DNA of 41,329 nt from Pseudomonadota bacterium (lineage in GTDB: Bacteria > Pseudomonadota > Gammaproteobacteria > Steroidobacterales > Steroidobacteraceae), in assembly GCA_028067895.1 (NCBI GenBank), contig JAPTUI010000543.1, positions 1-41,329 on the forward strand. Direction: 5' to 3'. The notes beneath the pieces were generated by a model that had not been told where the DNA came from, searched no databases, and saw nothing but the letters and a program-made list of their open reading frames with translations. Shown piece after piece: positions 27,703-35,918 of the stretch. Numbering within the stretch: position 1 is the first letter of the stretch; every line of letters begins with the position of its first letter. The position numbers were made by a program, and so were the translations under genes.

Positions 27703-28830
27703 ATGAACTCCTTCCTGCCTTTCACCCGTCCGAGCATCGATGAGCAGACGATCGCCGAAGTCGCCGACGTGCTGCGTTCCGGCTGGCTCGCCAGTGGCCC
27801 GAAGGTCAAGGCATTCGAAGCGGCGCTCTCGCAGTACTGCGGCGGCCGCCCGGTGCGCAGCCAGACCTCCGCGACCGCCAGTCTCGAACATGCGCTGCTG
27901 GTCTGCGGCATCGGCGCTGGCGATGAAGTGATCGTGCCAGCGATGAGTTTCGTCGCGAGCGCCAACGTGGTGGTGCGCACCGGCGCGCGGCCGGTGTTCG
28001 TCGATGTCGATCTGCACACGCGCAACATCGATCTGGCGCAGGCCGAAGCGGCGGTGAGTGCCCGCACCCGCGCCATCATGCCGGTGCATCTGTGCGGCCT
28101 GCCGGTCGACCTGGAGCGCGTCTATGCACTCGCCGAACGGCACCAGCTGCGGGTGATCGAGGATGCGGCTCAGGCGATGGGCTCGAGTTATCGCGGCCGG
28201 CGCATCGGCAGCTTCGGCGACCTGGTGTGCTTCAGCTTTCACCCCAACAAGAACATCACCAGCATCGAGGGTGGTGCGGTGGTGGGCGGCTCCCCGGAGG
28301 AGGTTCACGAGCTCGAGCTGCAGCGCTTTCACGGCCAGGAGAAGTCGGCCGCCGATGCGTTCGAGACGTACTTCGCCGGCGGCAAAGCGAATCTGTCGGA
28401 CGTTGCCGCCTGCGTCGGTCTCGGGCAGCTGCGCCAGCTCGAGGCCTTCAACCTGCGCCGCCGCGAACTGGCGGCGCGGTACTTCGAGCTGTGGGGCGAG
28501 GCGGCGCCGCTGGCGCTGCCGGTGCGCGGTGACGAGGGGCACAACTGGCACATGTTCGCCGCCCGGCTGCCGCTCGAGCAGATGCGCATCAGCCGGCTGG
28601 AGTTCATCGAGGCGATGGCCGCGCGCGGCATCGGCATCGGCGTACATTATCCGGCCATGCATCTGTTCAGCGCGTATCGGGCCCTCGGTTACCGCGAGGG
28701 GCAGTTCCCCAACGCCGAGCGCATCGGCCGCGAGACCGTGACGCTGCCGCTGTTCCCGGCGATGAGCTTCGAGGATGTCGAGCGCGTCGTGAACACGGTG
28801 AACGAGGTACTGCGCGGGGCGATGCGATGA
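27703..28830 (+). CDS. arnB: UDP-4-amino-4-deoxy-L-arabinose aminotransferase
   Basis: PLP enzyme of the DegT/DnrJ/EryC1/StrS family that aminates UDP-4-keto-arabinose with glutamate to give UDP-L-Ara4N. The 375-residue protein begins MNSFLPFTRP like E. coli ArnB and shows SGWLASGPKV, VIEDAAQAMG with D154, and CFSFHPNKNITSIEGG with the PLP lysine K183. The ATG at 27703 follows arnE by four bases; its stop overlaps arnC (ATGA). Full length. Confidence 0.95.
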   Translation: MNSFLPFTRPSIDEQTIAEVADVLRSGWLASGPKVKAFEAALSQYCGGRPVRSQTSATASLEHALLVCGIGAGDEVIVPAMSFVASANVVVRTGARPVFVDVDLHTRNIDLAQAEAAVSARTRAIMPVHLCGLPVDLERVYALAERHQLRVIEDAAQAMGSSYRGRRIGSFGDLVCFSFHPNKNITSIEGGAVVGGSPEEVHELELQRFHGQEKSAADAFETYFAGGKANLSDVAACVGLGQLRQLEAFNLRRRELAARYFELWGEAAPLALPVRGDEGHNWHMFAARLPLEQMRISRLEFIEAMAARGIGIGVHYPAMHLFSAYRALGYREGQFPNAERIGRETVTLPLFPAMSFEDVERVVNTVNEVLRGAMR

Positions 28831-29879
28831 GCGCGACGCTCTCGATCATCATTCCCGTCTACAACGAAGAGGCGGGTCTGGCGGCGCTGTTCGAGCGGCT
28901 GTATCCAGCACTCGATGCGCTGGCGCGCGAGTACGAAGTGATTTTCGTCGATGACGGCAGTCGCGACCGGTCCGCCGCGGCGCTGCGCGAGCAGTTCGAG
29001 CGCCGCCCGGATCACACCCGTGTGGTGCTCCTGACGCGCAACGCCGGTCAGCACATGGCGATCCTCGCCGGTTTTGCGCACGCGCGCGGGGATTACATCG
29101 TCACCCTCGATGCGGACCTGCAGAACCCGCCGGAGGAGATCGCCAAGGTGGTCGCGGCCATGGATCAGGGCGCGGACTACGTGGGCACCGTGCGCGCCCG
29201 GCGCCACGACGTCTATTGGCGCAAGGTGGCCTCGCGACTGATGAACCGAATCCGCGAGCGCACCACGCAGATCCGCATCACGGATCAGGGCTGCATGCTG
29301 CGCGGCTATCACCGCACGATCGTCGAGGCCATCAATCGCTGCGTCGAGGTGAGCACCTTCGTGCCGGCGCTCGGCTATACCTTCGCCCGTCATCCGACCG
29401 AGGTCGAGGTTGCGCATGCCGAGCGCGTCGCCGGCCAGTCGAAGTACTCGCTCTACCGGCTGATCCGCCTGAACTTCGATCTGATGACCGGCTTCTCGGT
29501 TGCGCCGCTGCAGTTCTTCACGATGTTCGGCATCCTGATCGCCCTGGTGTCGCTCGGTTTCGTGGTGGTATTGGCGATCCGCCGCCTGTTCATCGGACCG
29601 GAAGTGCAGGGCGTGTTCACGCTGTTCGGCCTCGCTTTCTTCTTCATCGGCGTGCTGCTGGTGAGCGTCGGGGTGGTCGGGGAGTACGTCGGGCGCATCT
29701 ACGAGCAGGTGCGCCAGCGCCCGCGCTACACCGTCTCGGCGATCCTCGAGGGGGACGAGGGCCTCGCCTCCGGTGAGCGCCCGGCGCGACCGGCGCTCGT
29801 GCTGCCGCCGGCCGTGCAGGCGGAGATCGATCACACCGAGATGCTGCGCGCCGAGCACGAGCCGGGTGGCGGTCGGTGA
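28827..29879 (+). CDS. arnC: Undecaprenyl-phosphate L-Ara4FN transferase
   Basis: GT2 glycosyltransferase that links formylated aminoarabinose from UDP to undecaprenyl phosphate on the cytoplasmic face. The 350-residue protein has SIIIPVYNEE (6-15), VDDGS (41-45), LTRNAGQH and the LDADLQNPPEEI metal motif (D95, D97). Two C-terminal membrane segments (about 222-285) end in VGEYVGRIYEQVRQRPRY. The C-terminal tail after that is rich in Pro, Ala and acidic residues. Overlaps both neighbours. Confidence 0.94.
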   Translation: MSATLSIIIPVYNEEAGLAALFERLYPALDALAREYEVIFVDDGSRDRSAAALREQFERRPDHTRVVLLTRNAGQHMAILAGFAHARGDYIVTLDADLQNPPEEIAKVVAAMDQGADYVGTVRARRHDVYWRKVASRLMNRIRERTTQIRITDQGCMLRGYHRTIVEAINRCVEVSTFVPALGYTFARHPTEVEVAHAERVAGQSKYSLYRLIRLNFDLMTGFSVAPLQFFTMFGILIALVSLGFVVVLAIRRLFIGPEVQGVFTLFGLAFFFIGVLLVSVGVVGEYVGRIYEQVRQRPRYTVSAILEGDEGLASGERPARPALVLPPAVQAEIDHTEMLRAEHEPGGGR

Positions 29880-30805
29880 GCCGCGGACCGCGAGCGGTCG
29901 TCTTTGCCTACCACGACGTCGGTGTCCGCTGCCTGAAGGCGCTGCTCTCCGGGGGCGTCGAGGTGGCGCTGGTGGTCACCGTCGCGGACGATCCGAAGGA
30001 GACGCAGTGGTTCGCGAGCGTCGCTGAAACGGCGCGCGATTACGCGCTGCCGGTGGCGATGCCCGAGGATCCCAACAGCGCGGCATTCGTCGCGCAGCTC
30101 GCCGCGCTCGATGCGGACTTTATCTTTTCCTTCTACTACCGCTCCATGCTCGGCGCGCCATTGCTCGAGTGCGCACGGCGCGCAGCGCTGAACATGCACG
30201 GCTCGCTGCTGCCGAAGTATCGCGGCCGTGCGCCGGTGAACTGGGCGATCCTCAATGGGGAGCGCGAAATCGGCGCGACGCTGCACTACATGGTGGCGCG
30301 CGCCGACGCCGGGGACATCGTCGATCAGCAGGCCGTGCCGATCCTTGCCGATGATGATGCGCGCGAGGTGTATGCCAAGGTGACCGCCGCGGCCGAGATG
30401 GTGCTGGTGCGCGCACTGCCGGGGCTGATCGCGGGTGACGCGCCCCGGCGCTCGCAGCCGATCGTGCCGGGGCAGTACTTCGGGCGGCGCGGTCCGGAGG
30501 ACGGGCGCATCGACTGGCGGTGGCCGGCCGAGCGCATCCACAACCTGGTGCGTGCGGTCGCCCCGCCGTTCCCGGGAGCCTTCGGGGACGTTGGCGCGGA
30601 GCGCTGGTGGCTGCACCGCACGCGCGTCGCGCCGCAGACGCTCACCCCCGGGGAGCCGCGGCTGATCGGTGCCCATGGAGAATGCCAACTGGTCTGCGTC
30701 GACGGATCGGTACTGCGGATTTTGCGCGCCGCCACCGCGTCCGGACCGCTCGACCTGGCGCGCCTGGCGAGCGATTTCGAGCGCCGTCCGGTGACGCTCG
30801 GCTGA
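29876..30805 (+). CDS. UDP-L-Ara4N formyltransferase, stand-alone ArnA N-terminal domain
   Basis: Uses 10-formyltetrahydrofolate to formylate the amino group of UDP-L-Ara4N, the form accepted by ArnC. The 309-residue protein begins VVFAYHDVG like E. coli ArnA and contains FIFSFYYRSML, the catalytic N106-x-H108 in LNMHGSLLPKYRGRAPVNW, D144 in RADAGDIV, and a C-terminal OB-like domain. The GTG at 29876 overlaps the arnC stop. The decarboxylase half is five genes upstream. Confidence 0.92.
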   Translation: MSRGPRAVVFAYHDVGVRCLKALLSGGVEVALVVTVADDPKETQWFASVAETARDYALPVAMPEDPNSAAFVAQLAALDADFIFSFYYRSMLGAPLLECARRAALNMHGSLLPKYRGRAPVNWAILNGEREIGATLHYMVARADAGDIVDQQAVPILADDDAREVYAKVTAAAEMVLVRALPGLIAGDAPRRSQPIVPGQYFGRRGPEDGRIDWRWPAERIHNLVRAVAPPFPGAFGDVGAERWWLHRTRVAPQTLTPGEPRLIGAHGECQLVCVDGSVLRILRAATASGPLDLARLASDFERRPVTLG

Positions 30806-30834
30806 GTGCGCGCCGTGTCCGAAACGGGGATGTC

Positions 30835-31734
30835 GTGACCACCATTGCCCTGAAAATCGATGTCGACACGTACCGCGGGACGCTCGAGGGCGTGCCGCGG
30901 CTCGCCGCAGCGCTCGAGCGCTGCGGGGCGCGGGCGACGTTTCTGTTTTCGCTCGGCCCGGATCACACCGGCCGGGCTCTGAAGCGCGTGTTCCGGCGCG
31001 GCTTTCTCGGCAAGGTGCGTCGTACCTCGGTGGTCAGCCACTACGGTGTGCGCACGCTGCTCTATGGCGTGCTCCTGCCCGGCCCGCGCATCGGCCGGCG
31101 TTGTGCGGGCGAGCTCAAAGCGATCGAGGCTCGTGGTTTCGAGGTCGGCGTGCACACCTGGGATCACGTCAAATGGCAGGACGGCGTGGCGCGCGCCGGC
31201 GCGCAGTGGACACGCCGGGAGTTCGAGCTCGCCTGCGAGGAGTTCGGGCGGGTGTTCGGGCATGCGCCGGCGACGCACGGGGCGGCCGGCTGGCAGATGA
31301 ACGCCCACGTGCCGCAGCTACAGGCCGAGCACGGCATGCGGTATGCGTCCGATACCCGCGGGCGCGGTCCTTTCATTCCGCTCATCGAGGGGCGGGAGGT
31401 CCCGGTGCCGCAACTGCCGACCACGCTGCCGACCCTCGATGAGCTGATCGGCCGCGGGGATCTCGGCACTGCCGATCCGATCGAGCATCTGTTGCGCGTG
31501 AGCGCCGACGGCGCCGATCACGTCTTCACGCTCCATGCGGAGCTCGAGGGCGGGGCCTACCTGACGGGATTCGAGCGGTTGCTCGGCGCGTGGCGCGAGC
31601 GCGGCGCGATTCTGACGGACCTGGCGACGTACGCCTCGGGTCTGGACCCGGCAGCGCTGCCGCGCTGCCCGATCGATGCCGGCAGCGTGCCGGGGCGCGC
31701 CGGGACACTGGCCGTACAGGGGAGGGCCCGCTGA
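30835..31734 (+). CDS. arnD: 4-deoxy-4-formamido-L-arabinose-phosphoundecaprenol deformylase
   Basis: NodB-type polysaccharide deacetylase that removes the formyl group from undecaprenyl-phosphate-L-Ara4FN before flipping. The 299-residue protein opens with LKIDVDTYRGTLEGVPRL (D9 and D11 of the metal site) and has FSLGPDHTGR, the metal histidine stretch EVGVHTWDHVKWQ, and AAGWQMN, all matching E. coli ArnD. GTG 30835 is the first start in frame giving this N terminus, with GGGGA shortly upstream. The stop shares its last base with the next ATG (TGATG). Confidence 0.92.
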   Translation: MTTIALKIDVDTYRGTLEGVPRLAAALERCGARATFLFSLGPDHTGRALKRVFRRGFLGKVRRTSVVSHYGVRTLLYGVLLPGPRIGRRCAGELKAIEARGFEVGVHTWDHVKWQDGVARAGAQWTRREFELACEEFGRVFGHAPATHGAAGWQMNAHVPQLQAEHGMRYASDTRGRGPFIPLIEGREVPVPQLPTTLPTLDELIGRGDLGTADPIEHLLRVSADGADHVFTLHAELEGGAYLTGFERLLGAWRERGAILTDLATYASGLDPAALPRCPIDAGSVPGRAGTLAVQGRAR

Positions 31735-32732
31735 TGAATTCAAAGCCCGAGAGCATGCAGGTCATTGAGATCACCGCGCCCGGCGGCCCCAAGGTGCTGC
31801 GGCTCGCCCGGCGCGCGCGCCCGCAGCCCGGTCCGGGCGAGGTGTTGATCCGGGTGCGCGCCGCCGGTGTCAATCGGCCCGACGTGTTGCAGCGGCGCGG
31901 GGCGTATCCGCCGCCGCCCGGTGCGAGCGACATCCCGGGACTCGAGATTGCCGGCGAGGTGATCGAGTTGGGAGCCGACGTCACTCAGTGGCGGCGCGGG
32001 GATGCGGTCTGCGCGCTGCTCGCCGGGGGCGGTTACGCCGAGTACGCGCTCGCTCCGGCCGTGCAATGCCTGCCGGTGCCCCGGGGGTTCAGTCTCGAGC
32101 ATGCGGCGGTTCTGCCCGAGACGGTGTTTACCGTGTATTACAACGTCTGGGAGCGCTCGCGCCTGCGCCCCGGCGAGTGGCTGCTGGTGCACGGCGGCAC
32201 CAGCGGCATCGGCACGACTGCGATTCTGCTGGCCAAGGCATTCGGTGCGCACGTCATCGCGACCGCCGGGAGCGCTGAAAAATGCGCTGCATGCCTGCGT
32301 CTCGGTGCCGACGTGGCAATCGATTACAAGGACGCGGACTTCGTCGCCGGGACACTCGAGGCGACGCAGGGACGCGGCGCGGATGTCATTCTCGACATGG
32401 TGGGCGGGGAGTACGTGGCCCGCGACATCGCCGCAGCCGCCCCGGAGGGGCGCATTGCGATCATTGCGACGCAGGGCGGTCGCAGCGCCCAAATCGATCT
32501 CGGCCAGCTCATGGGCAAGCGGCTCACCCTCGGCGGCTCGACGCTGCGGCCGCAGACCGTGGCGCGCAAGGGCGAGCTCGCCGCGGCGCTGCGCCGGGAG
32601 ATCTGGCCGCTGCTCGAATCGGGCTCGGTGCGCCTGCCGATCCACGCACGCTTCCCGCTGCGCGAGGCCGCCGAGGCGCATGCGCTGATGGAGTCGGGCG
32701 CACACGTCGGCAAGATCGTCCTGGTGCCTTGA
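31734..32732 (+). CDS. NAD(P)H-quinone oxidoreductase, zinc-free MDR (PIG3-like)
   Basis: A 332-residue medium-chain reductase with AAGVNRPDVLQRRGAYPPPPGASDIPG typical of the PIG3/TP53I3-type quinone oxidoreductases, LPETVFTVYYN, the nucleotide-binding VHGGTSGIGTTAI, and a C-terminal GKIVLVP. ATG 31734 overlaps the arnD stop and has GGGGAGGG upstream, so it is cotranscribed with the arn genes, but no link to lipid A chemistry is known. It probably reduces quinones or other electrophiles with NADPH. Confidence 0.9.
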   Translation: MNSKPESMQVIEITAPGGPKVLRLARRARPQPGPGEVLIRVRAAGVNRPDVLQRRGAYPPPPGASDIPGLEIAGEVIELGADVTQWRRGDAVCALLAGGGYAEYALAPAVQCLPVPRGFSLEHAAVLPETVFTVYYNVWERSRLRPGEWLLVHGGTSGIGTTAILLAKAFGAHVIATAGSAEKCAACLRLGADVAIDYKDADFVAGTLEATQGRGADVILDMVGGEYVARDIAAAAPEGRIAIIATQGGRSAQIDLGQLMGKRLTLGGSTLRPQTVARKGELAAALRREIWPLLESGSVRLPIHARFPLREAAEAHALMESGAHVGKIVLVP

Positions 32733-32942
32733 AGTCAGGTACCGGCAAATCGGCACGGACGCGTCCGCAGCGGCGTGAAGAATCGTGCGCGTCGTCATCT
32801 GGACGCCGCGCACCGTGAAACGTGGTGATCGTGCGGTTGGCGCGGTTACGTGCACCGTGACGTTGGTGCCTTGTTCCTCGCAGCAATACCCCATGCGCGC
32901 GGGTATCGCCGGCTTCTCGGGCGGTTGCCGCCCGACGCACTC

Positions 32943-33158
32943 ATGAGCAGCGTGAACGCCACGCTCACGCGGCAGATGCTCGAGTGGATCGCCATGCGTC
33001 CCAGAACCTACGCGGAAGTCATGCAGGTGTGGCGGACGTCGTGCCCGCGCATGTCAATCTGGGAGGACGCGTGTGCCGCAGGATTGATCGAATATGAGGC
33101 GGGCACCGGCAAGGTGACATTGAGCTGCGGCGGCAGAGCGTTCCTGATGAACCCGTGA
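32943..33158 (+). CDS. Small conserved hypothetical protein preceding a hydroxyacid dehydrogenase
   Basis: A 71-residue protein (RQMLEWIAMRPRTYAEVMQ, then WRTSCPRMSIWEDACAAGLI and a C-terminal VTLSCGGRAFLM). I recognise this as a small proteobacterial protein commonly encoded next to D-2-hydroxyacid dehydrogenases; its size suggests a winged-helix-like fold. Function unknown. ATG 32943 gives the family length; the frame is open to 32850. A perfect seven-pair hairpin CGGGCGG/CCGCCCG at 32918-32934 lies just before the start and may mask the ribosome binding site. It lies 22 bases before the broken dehydrogenase. Confidence 0.75.
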   Translation: MSSVNATLTRQMLEWIAMRPRTYAEVMQVWRTSCPRMSIWEDACAAGLIEYEAGTGKVTLSCGGRAFLMNP

Positions 33159-33180
33159 AACATCCCGAGGTAGATGTTCG

Positions 33181-33441
33181 ATGAAAGTATCGATCCTGGA
33201 TGACTACTTCGACACGCTCAGAACCTTGCCATGCTTCACGCGGCTGGCGAGGCACGAGGTGCGTATCTGGAATGATCACCTCGAGGATGATGATGCGCTC
33301 GGGGAGCGACTCGCCGACACCGAGGCGCTGGTCCTCATCCGCGATCGCACGAAGATCCGGGCAAGTCTTCTCGAACGCCTGCCTCGGCTGGAGCTGATCA
33401 GTCAGCGCAGCGTGTTTCCGCACATCGATGTCGGGGCGTGA
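33181..33441 (+). pseudogene. D-2-hydroxyacid dehydrogenase, N-terminal fragment
   Basis: First 84 or so codons of an NAD-dependent D-isomer-specific 2-hydroxyacid dehydrogenase: MKVSILDDYFDTLR, then ADTEALVLIRDRT and LPRLELISQRSVFPHIDV. The homology stops at about 33433, where an ISL3-type transposase remnant begins; the stop after GA is formed by the junction. The matching C-terminal part is at 36101-36712. Around 40 codons in between are missing altogether, so the gene cannot be restored by simple loss of the insert. Confidence 0.85.
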
Positions 33442-33845
33442 GCTCCCCCTGGTTCATCGCGGGGATGGGGTTTGATGAGCAGCAGCGCAAGCTCAGTATC
33501 CGCGTAGACTTCGAGGTCGGCAGCCGCTTTGCCGTGCCGGGCCAGATCGGGGAGCATCCGGTTCACGACACCGTCACGAAGACCTACCGGCACCTGAACT
33601 TCTTCCAGTACCAATGCGACCTTGAGGTGCGTGTTCCGCGGGTGAAGCTCCCGCACGGCAAGGTCGTGCAGGTCAGCCCGCCGTGGGCCGGCAAGCTCTC
33701 CGGGTTCTCGCTGCTGTTCGAGGCGTTTGTGCTGCTGCTGTCGCGGCAGATGCCTTTCTCCGGGGTGTCCAGGGTCACCGGGGAGTCGATCCACCGGGTC
33801 ATGGCGGTGTGCCATCGCTACGTCGAGGCGACGGTAGCATACGTT
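33434..33845 (+). pseudogene. ISL3 family transposase, N-terminal fragment
   Basis: Reads SSPWFIAGMGFDEQQRKLSI, then VHDTVTKTYRHLNFFQYQ and VPRVKLPHGKV, the N-terminal region of ISL3-type transposases. The zinc-finger cysteines expected after RFA and before HPVHDT are absent (RFAVPGQIGEHPVHDT), so the copy had already decayed or belongs to a divergent branch. It ends abruptly after HRYVEATVAYV near 33845; the catalytic DDE domain is missing. Confidence 0.75.
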
Positions 33846-33984
33846 CGGCACCTTCAGCGACTTCACGACTGCACTGAACACGGACCTCAGCAACGACTCG
33901 GTGCTCGGCATCTTTGCCGAGGGTGCCTATGGGGCGAACGGCACGCTCACCGTCAAACGGGTATTCGTGGTGCTGAACGACTGA
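33846..33984 (+). pseudogene. C-terminal fragment of an unidentified protein
   Basis: After the ISL3 fragment the frame changes and about 45 codons read GTFSDFTTALNTDLSNDSV, then GIFAEGAYGANGTL and VKRVFVVLND before TGA at 33982-33984. The text looks like the beta-rich end of a secreted or surface protein and is followed by a proper terminator, so it is the true tail of a gene whose front is absent. Family not recognised. Confidence 0.5.
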
Positions 33985-33996
33985 GCCGAGACCCAA

Positions 33997-34032
33997 GCGC
34001 TGACCCCGCCCCCAAACGGGCGGGGTCAGCGC
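33997..34032 (+). terminator. Strong hairpin terminator of the truncated tail gene
   Basis: Perfect 15-pair stem GCGCTGACCCCGCCC / GGGCGGGGTCAGCGC with loop CCAAAC, 12 bases after the stop of the gene fragment. No T run follows. Confidence 0.75.
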
Positions 34033-34279
34033 CGCTTTCGGCATCCGGGCTGGCGGGATCGGCCGGCGGGTCAGGGGAGCCAGATCGGCCCGCTGCTCGA
34101 GTCAATCGTTCAGCCGGCCTCATCGGCGTCGGTTTTTTTTACATAGGCGGAGACTCTCTGGCCCCCCATGCAGCATAAGTCATTATTCCAGAATATCTTT
34201 TTTGGACTCGCATACAAATTGCATTACATACGCATCGGACCGTGACGCCGATCAATGGCATGGAATAAATGGAGGTCTC
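34033..34279. other. Leader of the PEP-CTERM gene, AT-rich
   Basis: No gene seen. From about 34130 it contains an eight-T run and AT-rich stretches (ATTATTCCAGAATATC, TTTTTTGG) that stand out from the GC-rich surroundings and probably hold the promoter of the PEP-CTERM gene. No exact -35/-10 pair is claimed. Confidence 0.45.
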
Positions 34280-34888
34280 TTGAAGCACGTCCCCGCACGC
34301 AGCACCCGCCTGCTGGCCGCAATCGCCCTCACGGCAGTCGGCGCCCTGAGCGTAACGGCTGCACACGCCAGCACGATGTCCTGGAACTGGTCCTACAGCA
34401 GTAACAGCTACAGCGGCAACCCGAGCGGGAGCGGCTCGCTCACCGCGCAGTCGCAAGCGGACGGCTCTTACCTCATCACCTCGCTGACGGGGACCTGGGA
34501 CCAGTATTCGATCACGGGATTGCTTAAGCCGAAAACCTCTTTTGGCAACGACAATCTGCTCTTCCCATCCTCGGCCACGACGAACACCAACTACAACAGC
34601 AACCTGCTCCTGGATTTCTACGGCCTTTCATTCAGCGTGAACCGGGGCAGCCAGACCGAACAGGTTAATCTGTACGTATCCGGTACGGCATATTGGTCGT
34701 GCACTAGCCGTACTATCTATACCTGCAACTCGCGCCCCACCGGCACCTTCTCGATTTCAACCACCACCTCGAGTGTGCCGGAGCCGGGGAGCTTTGCGCT
34801 GTTCGCGGGTGCCCTGGGCCTTTTAGCTGGCCTGACGGCACTGCAACGCCGTCGCCACCGCTCGGCTGCAGACGCACCGCGCGTGTAA
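34280..34888 (+). CDS. PEP-CTERM sorting domain-containing protein
   Basis: A 202-residue secreted protein. It has a signal peptide (about 1-30: basic ARSTR, hydrophobic LLAAIALTAVGALSV, ending AHA-S) and a Ser/Asn/Tyr-rich central domain with few charged residues. A C-terminal PEP-CTERM signal follows: VPEPGS, a membrane segment FALFAGALGLLAGLTAL and the basic tail QRRRHR. Such proteins are processed by exosortase and linked to exopolysaccharide export. TTG 34280 is chosen for the GGAGG just upstream and the signal peptide; the frame is open to 34202. No exosortase gene is in the window. The gene is complete with its own terminator although both flanks are debris. Confidence 0.88.
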   Translation: MKHVPARSTRLLAAIALTAVGALSVTAAHASTMSWNWSYSSNSYSGNPSGSGSLTAQSQADGSYLITSLTGTWDQYSITGLLKPKTSFGNDNLLFPSSATTNTNYNSNLLLDFYGLSFSVNRGSQTEQVNLYVSGTAYWSCTSRTIYTCNSRPTGTFSISTTTSSVPEPGSFALFAGALGLLAGLTALQRRRHRSAADAPRV

Positions 34889-34911
34889 ATCCACCGGTTT
34901 GCACCGGGCTG

Positions 34912-34944
34912 CGAGAACGCCGCCTCCGGGCGGCGTTCTCGTTT
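34912..34944 (+). terminator. Rho-independent terminator of the PEP-CTERM gene
   Basis: Perfect 13-pair stem CGAGAACGCCGCC / GGCGGCGTTCTCG with loop TCCG, followed by TTTGG, 23 bases after the stop. The group II intron fragment begins two bases after the TTT. Confidence 0.9.
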
Positions 34945-34945
34945 G

Positions 34946-35144
34946 GTGCGCCCGGCAGGGCGCACCCTCTTGGAGGTGAAAGTCCTCTGCATGCCCGACA
35001 CGGGGAAATGCTAGCTGCACGGCAAGGGCTGCCCGGGTGACTGGGGGTCTAAGAAGCCGGAGGCAAAGCGCTGGCGCGACGAACAGGAAGCGGATAGAGG
35101 CGGCACCGCGGGGTGAGCAGGCCAAAAGATGCAAAGCCCGGTAC
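34946..35144 (+). mobile_element. Group II intron 5' fragment (class C-like), no reverse transcriptase
   Basis: Begins with the group II intron 5' end GTGCGCCCGGCAGGGCGCAC and continues with domain I text typical of bacterial introns: GGAGGTGAAAGTCCTCTGC, ACGGCAAGGGCTGCCCG, GGAGGCAAAGC, CGACGAACAGGAAGCGG and GGGGTGAGCAGGCC. The match fades near 35144. Domains IV-VI and the reverse transcriptase are absent, so it cannot splice or move. It sits directly after an intrinsic terminator hairpin, the target preference of class C group II introns. Confidence 0.8.
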
Positions 35145-35564
35145 GTGTACGCTGTAGAAGCGCTCGGCACGCGTGTTGCCTACCATGACCCATAGGACCG
35201 CGTCTTGAAATCGGATCTCGCGCAGCCGAGAGCGACCCTGCTGGAGCAGAGCTAGCCCCAGACGCCGCCCCCACCAATCTGGGTCCACATACAGGGCGCA
35301 GAGTTCGCCACCGCCCCGAGCATCGGGGCCGCGCGCCGGCGCCACAGTTGCAAATCCGACGACCAAGCCGCCTTCCACGGCTATGGTGGTTGAGGGTTTA
35401 CTCGGGTCGCTGGTCGCAAAATCGTAATGCTTCGCTCGATCCTCGGGGCGTAGCCGATCAAGATACTCAGCCGGCAACAGATTCCGATACGCCGCCTGCC
35501 AAGACCGGACGTGCACTCGCGCCACGGACAGCACGTCCTCAGGAGTGGCGGCTCGAAGCAGCAT
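35049..35564 (-). pseudogene. GNAT family N-acetyltransferase, 3' end replaced
   Basis: The N-terminal 140 or so residues are a normal GNAT protein: RAATPEDVLSVARVHVRSWQ, TTIAVEGGLVVGFATV, ELCALYVDPDWWGRRLGLALL (acetyl-CoA loop) and GNTRAERFY. After FYSV the reading enters the antisense of the group II intron fragment (to about 35144), so the last 30 or so residues are not native. The enzyme may have lost its final strand. It stays open to a stop at 35049 and might still be translated. Substrate unknown. Confidence 0.75.
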
Positions 35565-35762
35565 GACTCGGGTAACCCGAAAATCAATCGGATCTGCATT
35601 TCACCAGAACCCCGGACCCAGTCAATGAGCGCGAACAAATGAATATTATCCCGGCCCGCTGATGGAACCCGCCCTGTGCGAGCGAGATTCTTGCGCGTGT
35701 CGGGGCCCGTTCCCTCGCCAATCGTGATCAGCGCGCCCGGGACACGGCCGCAATTTGGAAGG

Positions 35763-35918
35763 GCTCGCTCACCTTCATCGCCCACAAGCGGATCGACGCT
35801 GCAGAGCAGCCGATCTTACCGGCAATCGACTGCTTCGCTGCCCAGCACGTGGGACTCTCCTCCAAGTGCTCCTGGAACAGTCGTGCCGGTCGCTCCCGGA
35901 TCCAGGCTGAATATCCCT
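35763..35918 (-). pseudogene. IS3 family transposase OrfA fragment
   Basis: Minus-strand text KGYSAWIRERPARLFQEHL, then ESPTCWAAKQSIAGKIGCSA and ASIRLW corresponds to the helix-turn-helix start of IS3-family OrfA (typical form YSxEFRERAVRL..., SIAxKIGC...LRxW). Only about 52 codons remain and conserved positions are changed; no OrfB or terminal repeats are seen. A decayed remnant. Confidence 0.65.
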
